Of a DNA stretch of 64,000 bases, positions 24,459-36,760 are shown in pieces. Position 1 is the stretch's first letter; every line of letters begins with the position of its first letter. Below the pieces are notes generated by a model that did no database searches, was not told the DNA's origin, and saw nothing but the letters and a program-made list of their open reading frames with translations. The DNA is from Nageia nagi (Eukaryota > Pinophyta). The stretch spans positions 187,736,001-187,800,000 of the forward strand of contig JBITNC010000001.1 of the NCBI GenBank assembly GCA_050084985.1, read 5' to 3'. The position numbers and the translations under genes were made by a program.

Positions 24459-25640
24459 ATATTCTCAATGGTGATCACTCAAATAAAGTAAATAGAATTT
24501 TATTGATGTTAATATTATAGAATAAAAAACCACTATTTAATTTACATTCTACTATAAGTTGCCAAAATATATCCACAACAATGTATGAACTACTTAATAT
24601 GCATACAAAAAAAATATACATATTTAAATATTTTCTATTGTACAATGATGAAATTATGAATTCTTCACTAATAGGGATCCCTTAATAGTGATGAATGAGG
24701 ACCACTAAAGGCAAAATGAATAGGAAAAATAAATTTTAAAAGGGATAGGAGCCACTAAGAGGATGGGAAGGTTCATCACTCACTTGATCTATTTGACATA
24801 AAGTATCATCCCTTGCCAATGATAATCTATAAGCCAACCAAGGACTCCTAAATATTTAAAAATACAATAAAATTTCCATAATTGTACTATACATGAGTGG
24901 AAATTAGGACTTTGAAGCATATTTTAAAGATTTTGTATAAGGAGAGTTTCTTCATGGCCTAATAAGAAAGTTTACTTTCAACCTTAGAGCCTATGCATTT
25001 AAATAACTTTGTAGGGGAGATTTGAAAGGTAAAGGATATACATGGGAATTTTAAGGGGGTGAACATTAATGTAAGGAGAAGAGGTCAATAATTTCATCTA
25101 GAATTAGAGTTTTGCATTTAGATTTGAATTTTAACTAGTGAGCTTCATAATCACACTAATATGTGAAAGTAATTAGAAACAACAATTAAGGTTTATAGGC
25201 ATACATGTTATGTTTACATTTATATGAAAATTATTTGAGTTAAATCAATTTTGTATGGTGGAGCATAAATGGGTATTGTAGGTTTTTAAAACCTTGGTTA
25301 TCTTTTCTATCTATTTTGAGTTTAATCCATCATTTTATTGTAGATAGAGACATGATTATATAAAAACCATGTACCTTAAACTATTATATCTTTTTGTCAA
25401 ATTTGAATGAGGGTTTTGTTTTCATTTGTTCTATTATTATTTCCTTTTGATTGGTAATTCATAGGTTTCTTGTATTTTATTTGATGAAATTTCAACTTAG
25501 TTGTAAGTTTGTAAGGAGAGCTAGTAATTTCAATTTTGATATAGGTTTCTAAATCTATTACCTATATCATCGATAGAAATTAAAATTATTATGATTAATT
25601 TATTTGTGTATTTAAATAGTGCTCTACCACACTTTAGAAT
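24459..25640. other. No recognised gene
   Basis: AT-rich sequence. The right half (about 25250-25600) looks like LTR or untranslated sequence, T-rich with ttgtattttatttgatg, but no primer site or LTR pair was found. Confidence 0.4.
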
Positions 25641-26100
25641 ATTTTTGAATAGTTTTCATAATACTTCATGAATGTTTTTGAATGAAATTCACAACTTTAT
25701 TTCTCCTCTATCATGATCATCTATATTTTTAAGATGTCAAACACCTTATATTTGAATTTCAAAACTAAAATCCAATACCTTCTTAAGAAATCATCAATTA
25801 AAGATATGTAATAAATATAATTATCAATTATTCATATGTTCATAGTTCCATATAGATTGATTTGCATAATCTCAATAATCTTATAATCCCTCTAAGCCTT
25901 TGCATGAAGGAACTTATATGTAGTATGCTTTCTCCAAAGTACACCCTTAATGAATATCCTTCCTTTCTTTAATGATGTTTCCCAAATACCAATTATTTGG
26001 TGGTCATTCTTTGAAAATTGGATAAACCAAAGTGTTTATGCCTCTAATATCATAACCAAATTGAATCTTCCATGGTTACATGACATAAAATAACTCCATT
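25641..26100 (-). pseudogene. Ty1/copia integrase fragment
   Basis: Minus-strand translation in pieces gives FLHAKA-stop-RDYKIIEIMQ near 25865-25925 (family KAxRLLEIVHTDLCGPM), then YYISLIDDFLRR and KYKVFDILKI near 25740-25800 (family FIDDFSRxxWVYFLKxKSEVFDxFK). These are the start of the integrase catalytic core, including the family DDFSR motif as DDFLR. The N-terminal zinc finger is not clear. It lies on the strand opposite to the copia integrase at 26326, and the two meet within about 230 bp. Confidence 0.65.
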
Positions 26101-26325
26101 TCTAGCCCTAACCTCGAATGAAAATTTATATTTTTTTATATGAATTATTTTCATAATTTATATATATTTAAAATGAAGCACATAATCTTCTAAGATCATC
26201 CTTATTAAAGGTAATCTCATAATTAAATCATGTATACTTCCCCACACTATGCAAACTATGTTTCATCTTTGGAGCATAATATATATCATTCTTTTAGCAT
26301 TCTCAATGTCCACATTTATGACTCC

Positions 26326-27060
26326 TAAAGGAGTTCTAGATTTGATTCGTAGTGATGTTTTTAATCTTATTACTATACCATCCCATGGAAAATCATGATA
26401 CTATGTTTCTTTTATTAATAATTTTTTGAGATATGCATGGATCTATTTTCTCAAGAGCAAAGTTGAAGTGTTTGATAAATTTGAAGAATTTAATGTACTT
26501 ATTGAGAAGCAAATTGGAAAGAAAATCAAGGTGTTGAGGAATGATAATGAAGGAGAATATTGTTCAAATAAATTTAAGAAATTCTGTAAGAAATGTGGTA
26601 TTGCAAGGTAGAATACTACTCCATATACATCTCAACAGAATGGAGTTGCTAAGAGATTGAATATATCTCTTATGGAAAAGGAAAGGATTATGCTCAATGG
26701 TGCTAGATTGGCATAAGAATTTTGGGTAAAAGAAGTTGATACAACATGCTACATGTTAAATTGGTCTCCTACATCATATTTACCTGAACAAACTCCATTT
26801 GAAGCACTATTTGATAATAAACCCTCTTTGTCACATACTAAAGTTTTTGGTTGTGATGCATTCATGCATTTTCCAAAGGAAAAAAATTGTAATATGGAAA
26901 ACAAGGTTATTAAGTGTATCTTTATTGCTTATAAAGATAGTGTTAAAGATTATAAACTTTAAAATCCAAAAATTATGAGTATTACCTATAGTAGAGATGT
27001 GGTATTTAGAGAACTGAAAAGTGATCCCAAGAATGAAGTTACACAAGAAGAATAAAAAAG
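26326..27060 (+). pseudogene. Ty1/copia integrase, element F
   Basis: Reading gives LDLIRSDVFN, then NNFLRYAWIYFLKSKVEVFD, KVLRNDNEGEYCSNKF (family LRSDNGGEY), the stretch after a stop at 26609-26611 reading NTTPYTSQQNGVAKRLN, and LPEQTPFEALFDNKPSLSH. These are the integrase core and C-terminal GKGY-like region of a plant copia element. The stop at 26609 is TAG where the family has Gln (RQNTTPYTPQQNG). The 5' part of the element is missing at a junction near 26320. Family role: insertion of cDNA. Confidence 0.85.
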
Positions 27061-27141
27061 GTTTAGTTTGAATTTATAGAAGATCATTCCTACTCAACAA
27101 TAGTAGAAGAAAAAGAAGAAGAATCATAGTTTCATACAACA

Positions 27142-28790
27142 GTGTTAAGGAGATCAACATGTGAAATAAGGAAACCTGAAACGTATAGCCCACCTAACTT
27201 TCTTTCTTATTTTGCTTTATATGTTACTAATGAAGATCCTAGAACTATTAAAGAAGTAGTTAATTTTGAAGAGGAAAATATTTGGGAAGAGGCCATGAAT
27301 GAAGAAATGATGTCTCTGAAAAAGAATAAGACATGGGATTTGGTAGAATTTCCTATTAAAGAAAGGCAATAGGTTGCAAATTGGTCTCCAAAAAGAAGCA
27401 AAATGTTGAAGGAAAAGTGGAGAAATATAAAGCCTTCCTTGTTGCCATAGGCTATTCATAGGTTGAGGGAATTGACTATGGTGAGATATTTTCTCCTATT
27501 GCAAAGTTAACCTTAATAAGATGAATTTTATCTATGGTTGCTACATTTGATATGAAAATAGAGGAAATGGATGTAAAAATTGCTTTCCTTCATGGGGAAT
27601 TGGATGAGGAAATGCATATAAAATAGCCTAAAAGATTTATTGAGGAAGGAAAGGAGAATCTTGTTTGGAAGTTAAAGAAGTCTCTATATGGATTGAAATA
27701 GTCACCTAGGATGTGTATCAAAAATTTGATACTTATAATTTAGTACTTGGTTTTGTTCATAGCAATGTTGATCATTGTATATACATGAAGCAATTGGATG
27801 ATGATTTTATTATAATAATATTATATGTTTATGATATGTTGCTGATTGAGAATATTAATAAAATGATCAGTGTTGTGAAGTATCTATTAGCATAACAGTT
27901 TGATATGAAAGACCTTGTACCTAAAAATTAGATTTTGGACATGCAAATAAGGAAAGATAGGTAAAATAGAAAGTTGTGGTTAGATAAAAAAAAATATTGA
28001 GATTGTATTGAAGAGATTCAATATGAATGATTACAAACCTATGAATATTCCTATCGGTTTGGGAATAAAATTATCTATTAAATAATTCCCAAAGATAGAA
28101 TAAGTTGAAGGAATATCTTGTTTTCCTTATACAAATGTTGCAAGGAGTTGGATGTATGCTATGGTTTGTACCAGACTTGATATTCCACATGCAATGGGAG
28201 CTATGAGTAGATACATGTCTAAGCTTAGAAAATAGCATTAGACTGCTATGAAAGGAGTGCTTAGATATGTATGTGGTACAACTAATTTTTCAATCTATTA
28301 TCAAGGGAAAAGAAAGGAAAAAACCCTAGATGTTGAGGGTTTTGTTGATGCATATTGGGTAGTATATCTTGACAATAGAATATCTACCAATGGTTATGTG
28401 TTCAATTTGTTTAGAGGAGGAATGTGTTCAATTTGCTTTCAATTACTAAATATGAATAGATGATAGCCACTCATTCAAGAAAAGAACAAATATGGTTGTA
28501 GAGATTATGTGCTAATATTGGTTTTACACAAGAAGCTATGTAGGTAAATTGTGATAGGCAAAGTGTTATATTCTTGGCTAAGAATATTTTTTTTCATGCA
28601 AGAACTAAGAAAACTAATGTACAATACCATTTCTTTGGGCACATGATTGAATAGAAGAAAGTGTTTCTGGAAAAAGTAGACATAGAGGAAAATAATGTTG
28701 ATGCATTGACCAAGGTTGTTAGCATAGATAAATTCATGTGGTTTATAAGAGAGATGGGTTTGGATAAGCCAAGTGTTGGAAAATATTTAT
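27142..28790 (+). pseudogene. Ty1/copia reverse transcriptase and RNase H, element F
   Basis: Starts with RRSTCEIRKP and WEEAMNEEMMSLKKNKTWDLV. After a frameshift near 27370 it continues with KIEEMDVKIAFLHGELDEE and KKSLYGLK-stop-SPR, the canonical copia RT start. The catalytic box at 27824-27835 reads Y-V-Y-D where the family has Y-V-D-D, so one metal-binding Asp is lost. RNase H pieces follow: MKGVLRYVCGTT (28248), then NNVDALTKVVSIDKF near 28695. At least four stops fall on expected Gln codons. A polypurine tract follows at 28819. Confidence 0.85.
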
Positions 28791-28818
28791 TTTTTAGTTT
28801 TTCTACAAAGTATTCACT

Positions 28819-28829
28819 AAGTGGGAGAA
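28819..28829 (+). promoter_or_regulatory. Polypurine tract of copia element F
   Basis: AAGTGGGAGAA lies just before TGTTGGATATG, the usual arrangement of a copia plus-strand primer directly followed by a 3' LTR starting with TG. It follows the RNase H remnant. Confidence 0.75.
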
Positions 28830-29516
28830 TGTTGGATATGGCTTATCATTTGTAGAGGAAGTATTGTACACTAGGATTCACCTATTTTCACATGGCATTG
28901 GTGGGATTTACAAGGTTTCATATTAATATTATGATGGATGGTTTAGCCCATGATTTTCTAAAATCATTTTGTGGTTTAAGGTTAAGGATTTTCCTATATA
29001 TTTATTTTAATGAGCCAATTGTGGTGGATTGTACTAATTGTAAGCAATAATATAGAAGGAGGACAAGCTCTTGACATGCTGGAGTAGCCCACATTGGGTG
29101 AACTAGGGTAAATATCATTTATTCCTTATGTTTATGTGATTGTTATGTTTTGATTAAATTATTTCTACACTATAATTTCAAAATTGGTTTAGATAAGACT
29201 CTTCAAATGTTGGATGATCATATTTTATTTTGAGATAACATATTCATGGTAGAGAATTTTGAGTTAATATATGCATAGCAAAGAATTTTTAGAGAATCTA
29301 TTTATGAATTAGTTGAGGGTACCTTCATCATAATTCACATAAAGAAGAGCTCCATGGAGACTATATTATATCTTATAATAGATTATGGAATTGGATATCT
29401 TGTATTGTTAATTTTCACTTTAACTTTTAGCTTATGTAGAGAAAATAACACAAGGCTTTTAGATTTTACATTATGTAATTATTAGTTCAGGACTTCCATA
29501 ACAATATTGGATTGCT
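28830..29516 (+). repeat. Probable 3' LTR of copia element F
   Basis: Begins TGTTGGATATGGC directly after the polypurine tract. A TATA-like ctatatattta occurs near 28993. No second copy is in the window, so the right edge is unknown. Confidence 0.45.
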
Positions 29517-29963
29517 ACAAGTGAGAAAGCTATAAATGTTATCTATGCATTACATCCCATGCCAAAAATGTTCATGATTGACATTATATAAAAAATCCAT
29601 GCAAGTATTTTTGGACAAAGTGAGACATTTCTATTCTCTATGGTCCTTTGTATGTGATTGTTATTAAGCTTTTTTTTTTTATAATCCATATAGCCTTGAA
29701 GAACTTCATTTTTAAATAGAATATCATTTATGAAAGGTTTGAAATTAGAAATAAGACACACAGAGAGAGAGAACAAGTTGAGTTGTAAGCTTTATAAAAT
29801 AAGTTTTATCTTTAGTTATTATCATAATTGCATGGAGTTTGATTAGTATGTTGCAATTGAGAAATCTATAAATGTTATATATTCATTGCATCCTATACCT
29901 AAAGTGTTCATATTTGATATTATAAAAATAATTGATGTAAGTATTTTTGGATAAATTAAGACA
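29517..29963. repeat. Pair of ~120-bp direct repeats, ~323 bp apart
   Basis: The block at about 29517-29626 (ctataaatgttatctatgca, then gcaagtatttttggaca) recurs at about 29841-29963 (ctataaatgttatatattca, then gtaagtatttttggata). It may be part of the element F LTR or of a small tandem array. Confidence 0.65.
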
Positions 29964-30740
29964 ATATATCACATGGATCTAGATACTAAAAATAAAGGAA
30001 ACGAGGCATCTCTTGAAAAAATCATGCTAGTATTTGAAAGTATTACATATTTATTTTAATAGGTTTCATATAAACATACATCAAAACTATGCATATACAC
30101 ATTACAAAAAAACTATTCATATCCAAGTATTTCACATATCAAAAGTATGCTACATATCCAAATATGTTGCATCAAAACTATGATACGACCTAAAGGTTGT
30201 AGCCTTAAAAACTTCCTTGGTTGGACTTACACAAAATCTAAAAAACTAGCTATGTAGGGAAGGATTTTTTGGAACATCCTATGAGGAGAGTGATATAAAT
30301 AAAAAAGAAGGTATTTCATTTGTGTCCATCTCATTTCTCCTTCTAAATGATATTATTTCCTCTACATGGGTGATGAACACACTAAAAGTAACTTTTAAAG
30401 TCTTTAGTGTTAATATTGATCATCTTACCTTTAGCCAATAAATTATTGATCACCACTGGCATTTTTTTTGATGTATTTCTTGGCCCTTTATTGGTTATGT
30501 TTATCATATCTTATGTAAATTACATAACATATAGTATGCAATATATATGTCAATATGATGATCATACCAAGAAAATGAATTTAAGATGGTTAATAGAATA
30601 TAAAAAAATTTCTTCCATAATAAAGGTTAATACATATTTTTGCATAAAAGAGACACATGAATTTCATGAAATGCAATGATCATAGAATTTGCACATAATA
30701 TATATGATTTTAAGGCCATCAAGTATTTTTAGAAAATTCA
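29964..30740. other. No recognised gene
   Basis: AT-rich. It includes a short run near 30070-30185 with repeats of catatccaa and tcaaaactatg. A 90-codon frame at 30407-30679 has no family resemblance. Confidence 0.4.
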
Positions 30741-32050
30741 ATTGACTAGTTTTAAACCAGATTTAGTAACCTTTGCAAGTTTTCTTCCTATGCAGTATTA
30801 AAATGAGGCATGGGAATTCATGGATAAATAACTACATGTAGGGTATGCGATGAATGATTTTATAAGAAATTATTATAATGTATGTCAACCATTTTCAACA
30901 CTTCAAGGATGGATAGTTTTTATGTGGTGACTGTAGGTGATTGACTAGGAATTTTGATGTGGAAATGGAATGAAACTTTTTCTAGTAAATGATTTATTTT
31001 AGAAAAGTGTTTTAACCATGATCTTGTAATTGTATTCTGGGTGGGAAATAATATGAGCATAACATATTTGGGAATTTATCCCAACCTACTAATAGATTTC
31101 AAATATATTTATATCTTGAAGGGTTGTTTTAATCTTGGAGTTTTACTAAGATATAATCCAAATACTTGAGCATTTCTTTCAAACTTAAACAAAACAATAA
31201 TAAAGAGTCACATTACAATGAATGCAATGATTGTAGCATATGCAAGGAATGATTATAGTATGGAAACAATCAAACTATTTGAACAAATGGAATATGTGGG
31301 CATTAATCCAAGTGATATTACATTTGATAGTATACTATCTCCATGTAGATATTAAAGTCTAGTGAAAGAGAGTTATCAATACTTCATGAATGATTATTAA
31401 TATATTAGGTTAAGTTTAATGGAAATTCAATATCCAATTCACCCTTAAATAGGAAGTAATATTGTTTAGAAGTAATGATAAGATGACAAACACAATGAAT
31501 AATGTTGTAGGTGGCTTCTTTGCATGGCTTGCCAATAAAACTTGATACTATAATGTGTACTTGTTAGCTTGGTTCCTATAGAATTTATACCAAAATAGTC
31601 CAGTAATTTAGATTTGTTACATAAATTATTAGTGTATTATATATATGTAGCAATATAGATCTAGTGAAAGAGGTATATTAATACATATATGAAATTATGA
31701 TAACAACCTTAATAAACATGTATGGAAAATATGGGAGCATTAAGATGGTAAGGGTATTATTTGAAAAGCTATGTTATGAATGAATAATTTCATAGAATGC
31801 AATGATTGAAATATATGAAAGGAATGGTTGCAGTAAGTAAGGCATCAAAAATATTTGAACAAATGGAATATGTGAGCATTAATCTAGATGATATTACATT
31901 TATTCATGTATTATCTCCATGTAATCAATGTAGGTCTAGTGAAAGAATACTATCTATAACATCAAATCATAAATTATTATTACACACACATGAATGAAAT
32001 TATACAATACATGTATGGTTGATATTCTTGTCCAATTCAGATGCCTAGAT
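30741..32050 (+). pseudogene. PPR (pentatricopeptide repeat) protein pseudogene
   Basis: PPR phrases occur in order. TFASFLP is near 30770 (family TFASVLPAC). NAMIVAYARNDYSMETIKLF with EQMEYVGINPSDITFDSIL is near 31219-31345. NMYGKYGSIK with RVLFEKL is near 31710-31770 (family DMYAKCGSIE). NAMIEIYERNG, EQMEYVSINLDDITFIHVL and SPCNQC follow near 31797-31930, and VWLIFLSNSDA near 32010 (family MVDLLGRAGxLDEA). This is the plant PLS-type PPR family, whose members bind organellar RNA. Several stops and frameshifts are present. The end is cut by element C at 32051. Confidence 0.75.
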
Positions 32051-32447
32051 TGTTAGGAATCCTAAAATTCTAAAATGGGATTTAATCCAAATTACAATAA
32101 AATATAAACTAGCAATAGATCCAAATAATAATAAAATACTAATATAACTAGAAATAATAGTAAAAACATAATGGAATAACATTACTAAGAATATAACAAA
32201 TCACATTCCACTTTAATGGAGCTTTCTCCTTACAACTCAAATGATAATATAATTTCCAAGATAATGTTTATTTCTATCCTACACATATTTGTCATCCTAC
32301 TACCTTAACCTTAATTATTGGTTCTTAACAAAATGGTGATTCACTTTACAAAATATGTTAGTCCATCTTACAAGTTGATACATGCTAATAATTTAAAATG
32401 AATAACTAACATAAATAAATATTAGCATATGGTATCATGATATGCCA
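32051..32447 (-). repeat. 3' LTR of element C
   Basis: The plus strand starts tgttaggaatcct and ends atgatatgcca (TG...CA). It aligns with 63685-64000, sharing aataatagtaaaa, ataatggaata, ctccttacaactcaaa and acaaaatatgtt. The length is 397 bp. Confidence 0.85.
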
Positions 32448-32455
32448 TCCCTCTT
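32448..32455 (-). promoter_or_regulatory. Polypurine tract of element C
   Basis: The minus strand reads AAGAGGGA immediately before the LTR start TGGCATATC, the expected plus-strand primer position. Confidence 0.6.
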
Positions 32456-32499
32456 AAAAGAGAGATATATTCTCAAAGTTAAAAATTAGGAAATTACTA

Positions 32500-33280
32500 C
32501 TGAAGCTAATGAAGTACCTCACATGTTGCATCATCAACTACAAATCTATGCCACTAGATAATGACTTCAATAATCATGCAATTATGAAGTTATCATGTAC
32601 ATTGGTCCAAAACCATCTTAGGTTTGATCATTATGGATCCATCATCAATGAATTTAGGAAACCATGTCTGAACCTTGGCCTAGGAGCCCAATACCTTCTT
32701 AATATAGAAGACATGAAAGACAAGGTGAATCTTTGAAGATATAGGTAACTCCAACTTGTATGTTACAAGTCTAATGTATTGAAGGATTTTGTAATATCCA
32801 TAAAACATTGAAGCTAGCTTTTAGGGTCCTTTTATCTTAAGGTATTTTTGCTGATATGGTTGAAGCCATAGGAAGACCACATCTCCTTATTGGAATTCTC
32901 TTTCTACCCTTTTTTGCTTAGCTTATTTCTTCATACAATCTTGAGCCACTTGCATATTCTCTTGAAGGATACAAAGGATATCTTCCTAATTGATTAAGTT
33001 GGTATCAACTACTTGGAAATTACTATTACCTAGAATATAAGAGGCCATAATGCTTCATATGTGATCATATTAATAGAAGTATGATATGGAGTATTATACC
33101 ACCATTCTACCAAGGGAAGCCATTTAAACCAATGAACAAGTTGGGCTAAAGTGAAACAACATAGATATGTCTCCAAGAACTTAGTAATAATTTTTATTTT
33201 TCCATTTGTCTAGGGGTGATAGGATGAACTCATATTGAGTTGAGTACCTTGAAGCTTGAATAATCCTTGTTATAAGTTAT
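32500..33280 (-). pseudogene. Integrase C-terminal part, element C
   Basis: Minus-strand reading from the right gives QGLFKLQGTQLNMSSSYHP, then ETYLCCFTLAQ, VHWFKWLPLVEWWYNTPYH (about 33090-33150), and VTYKLELPISSKIHLVFHVF (about 32710-32770, family VAYELELPExSRIHPVFHVS). These are the end of the integrase core and the GPY/F-like C-terminal region. The upstream part of the same domain is at 59190-59640, on the other side of element B. Stops at expected Gln codons, such as YHP-stop-TNG, mark decay. Confidence 0.88.
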
Positions 33281-34461
33281 TATGATGCCTATTTTCTTGC
33301 AACTAAACCATTCAACACACCTTATGAGTAATTCAAGGATAAATATGTATCACTATACTAATTTTCCTATATTGTAATGCAATAAATTGACAATATATGA
33401 GGTAAGAAAATGTTCTTTATGCATAATATATCCAAATGATATCCAAACCCTAAAATGAAGATCAATTCTATTGGTGAACCTCAAATCACAATCCCTTGAG
33501 ACCTTGTGATAAATAAAAAAGGGTGAAACTCCAACTCAATAAGAGAGTAGTCCTCCTAATATTCAATCAATTAGATGATAAAAATAAGTGATATGCCTAT
33601 TATGAAAATGATATGATAAATCATGAGATAATGATAAGATCTATTGACTATGATAAGATGTTAACAAGTATTGACATGATATACAATAAATATTTAAGAT
33701 ATGTAATAAACAAGACTATATGCACCTAAAGATAAAGTATTCCATAAATCTATGGGTAATTTTATTAAATAATGCTAGATATAAGATAATTTAGACTAAT
33801 AAATGAAAAATAAAGGTCAAACCCTAAGGTTAGACCTTAAAGGTAAAAACCCTAGGTTGAAACCCTAAGTAAATGCTTTAGCCTATAATGCCTATATGAT
33901 AATAAATTAAGTAAACTCACAATATCAATGTAAGATACAAGCTTTTAATTATGGATTAGTATATGCTAAAAACTTGAAAAAGTACATGAAATCAACCATC
34001 AATATTATGATTATCTCAAATCCAAAAAGATACCTTAATCCATCATGAATGGAGAAGAGATTTAAAGGCTCAAAGGTGTATGCATAAGAGTTGATGTTGA
34101 AACCCTCCAAATAATATCACAAGGCTCAAATTTGTATTCAAAATGCTCAAAAATCAAATATTTCTCATGAAAAATAAATTTTTAATCCTTGAAAAGTGAT
34201 CCCAAGTCACCTTTAAATTATAAACATAGCAGTCAGGATCGTATGGATGACTATGACCTATAGGATCATTTGAATGATTAGCAAATCATCCAGATGACTA
34301 GAAAATAGTATTAAACATGATCTAACTATCAAAATATCATTATTAAACCTATAAAAAATGCTACATCACATGTTAGTTTGATATGGTATGATATAGTAGT
34401 AAAAGTATCATAAATATCAAATATCATAAATACGATAAAATGCAATTTTAGGGTGTTTACA
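33281..34461 (-). repeat. 3' LTR of element B
   Basis: The plus strand starts tatgatgcct (the first G of TG is probably decayed) and ends gggtgtttaca. It aligns along its length with 58063-59177, for example attactatactaattttcct, caatcccttgag and gaaaagtgatcccaagtcacc. The many differences indicate an old insertion. Confidence 0.88.
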
Positions 34462-34474
34462 ATTGCCCCTTTTT
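34462..34474 (-). promoter_or_regulatory. Polypurine tract of element B
   Basis: The minus strand reads AAAAGGGGCAAT directly before the LTR start TGTAAACACCC, which identifies this copy as the 3' LTR and places the internal region to its right. Confidence 0.75.
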
Positions 34475-34564
34475 ATGTTGAGCTTCAAGACTTGGAAGAA
34501 GCTTAGTATAAAAAAATGATATGATAAACTAACAATTTATAATGATAATAATATATAAGTATAA

Positions 34565-35170
34565 AATGATTTAGATGGATATGGTTTTGGTGTATGGAAG
34601 GTCATATAAGATCACCCTAAACATCCAACTAAATTTGGTTTCGATGCATGATAGGCTACATAAGATTCAGTCAAATCCAATGATAATCCAACTAAATCTA
34701 GTTTCGATAAATGATAGGCCATATAAGATTAAGTTGAAAACCATGATAATTACTTGGGATAAATCTATCAAATGGATTAAAGTCTTTGAAATAAAATAAA
34801 AAATGTAATCTAATCTAAATGTAGAAAGGGAAATTATCTTTGCTTTTCCCCAACAATTGAAGGGTAACAAGAAAGTAAATGATCTCTTCTTTGCTCCAGC
34901 AATTGAAGGGAGTATGATTATACTTTATCTATCCTAATATTCAAAGGGAAATAAGAAAAATAAATTTTCTCTTATTTTCCCTAGAAGTTGAATGGAAGTG
35001 ATCGTAGGCTCACATACCTACCAAGCATTGGACCATAGAACATAAGCATACGATGCTTGAAAAAAATGCTAAATGATATCTACTTTAACCCAGTAGTTTA
35101 TTGGTAAATGATCATAGGATTATATACCTACAAAGTGTTGGATCGTATGTCAAACATGATGATGGCTGAG
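34565..35170. repeat. Tandem repeats in the 3' region of element B
   Basis: A 63-bp unit (tccaactaaat, then ttcgat, atgataggc and ataagatt) occurs about three times between 34565 and 34745, with tccaact at 34624 and 34687. A second degenerate set follows, with phrases such as ttccccaacaattgaaggg and tgatcataggattatatacc, to about 35170. Variable 3' tandem repeats are a known trait of Tat/Ogre elements. Confidence 0.75.
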
Positions 35171-36760
35171 TATGCTGATTGCCAATCAATCATGTCAAAC
35201 AAAAATCATCTAGCAAAAACTTATGATATGAAAAGTTTGACCATGCATCCAAGGTTCCCTTGATGAATTCCAATGATGAACTTGAAAAGTAAAACATTTA
35301 ACCAAAATTATGAAGAAATGATAAAGTATGTGAATCTCTTCACCTCAAACAAGAAGGTGTTAAGGTTGAATAAGAATGACATCTGACCATTTGATAGAAT
35401 AAGTGAAAAAATGATGAAAATGATAGAGAAATGATAAGGTAATAATATTAAATATAGAATCATTTGGGAGACTTAAAATTTTCCAAATGATTAGGATTAA
35501 GACATAATTTCTTGAATGATTGTAGGTCATCTAGACAATCCATTATGATGAAAATAAAAAAATAAAAAAGATGGAATGAGGGTTTTGGAAGTCATTATCA
35601 TATTGCAAATTTTTACATTATGAGCATTATGACTATGACCTTGGGCTATTACTATTGATATTTTGACATATGTGAGATAAGAATGGTTGCACAATGAATG
35701 GGAAATTGGCATTGGAGGAGAATCCACATGGCAAGGTTGAGAGGCAGGGGTGGTGAACTAGAGGAAGAACCTCATACCAAGAAAGTAAGTTCCTAAAACC
35801 CTAGATTTGCTTTATGTTTATATGGTTATTTGATGGATAAAATAAATTTTGGTATAGAACAGTCATGTATTACTATAATGGTTGAGAAAATGATGTAAGG
35901 TTTGCATGGAAAATGCCTTTTTTTCTTTACTATGTAAAGAGAAAATAGGAAAAAACCCCAACTAACGAAAGAAAACAAGAAACATGTGATCATGATACTA
36001 GTGATAGATGATACAAACAATTTATGATAAGGTAGGATTTTTGGCAATAGGGAGTAATGAAAATGAGATAAACCTACCACCAAAATAAAATAACAAATAA
36101 GAACATGGGAAAAAGAAAATAACCAACTAGCTGAGTATGCCTAACTTGAAACTCAATCAAGAATAATAGTAGACACTAGACCCATTGCCCTTATAGATAT
36201 ATATCATAAAACTTAGCATGTGTAAAAAAAAACCTTGAATAAATAATGAGGTGAACTTGGAAACATAGAGGAAATAGGAAAGATAATGACATGTATAAAC
36301 TTAACAATAAAACCATTAATTTTGGTGTAAAAATGAACTTTGATTGTGATTGTATGTTGTTGTTTTATAATTTGCAAATTTTTCACAAAGTTTTCAAAGA
36401 TTGTTTTATTTTTTATTTTTAGTTACTGCAAATCATCCTCTACTCTAATGATCTAGTTTAGGATCATTTAGGACCCAAATTATTAGGTAAATCATTTATA
36501 CAATTTTCCCAATAGTCCCCCTAGTGGATGACTAGGGTTTGTAGGTCATCCTGGGTTAAGATGATTTTGAAAAACCATGTAAAAGTGACATAGGTGACAA
36601 ATTAAACCAAATTATAGATATATGACATGAATTAGACATATGAAACCATTAACATAGATATAGATATAATGAAAATTGGTAAAAATAGTAACTATGAATC
36701 AAAATTTATGCTAGATAAAACTCTAGCACAAGTTTCATCCATTATTGACACAAGTATGAA
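35171..36760 (-). other. 3' non-coding region of element B
   Basis: No recognised coding sequence. Phrases like atcatttgggagactt and gatcatttaggaccc recur, resembling the short atcatctagatga-type pieces of the LTR and leader. Confidence 0.5.

Noticed and set aside
24661-24720. Possible right end of the CACTA-like element (cactaatagggatccc / ttaatagtg)
   Set aside because: Only five bases match the left end and the flanking trinucleotides differ.
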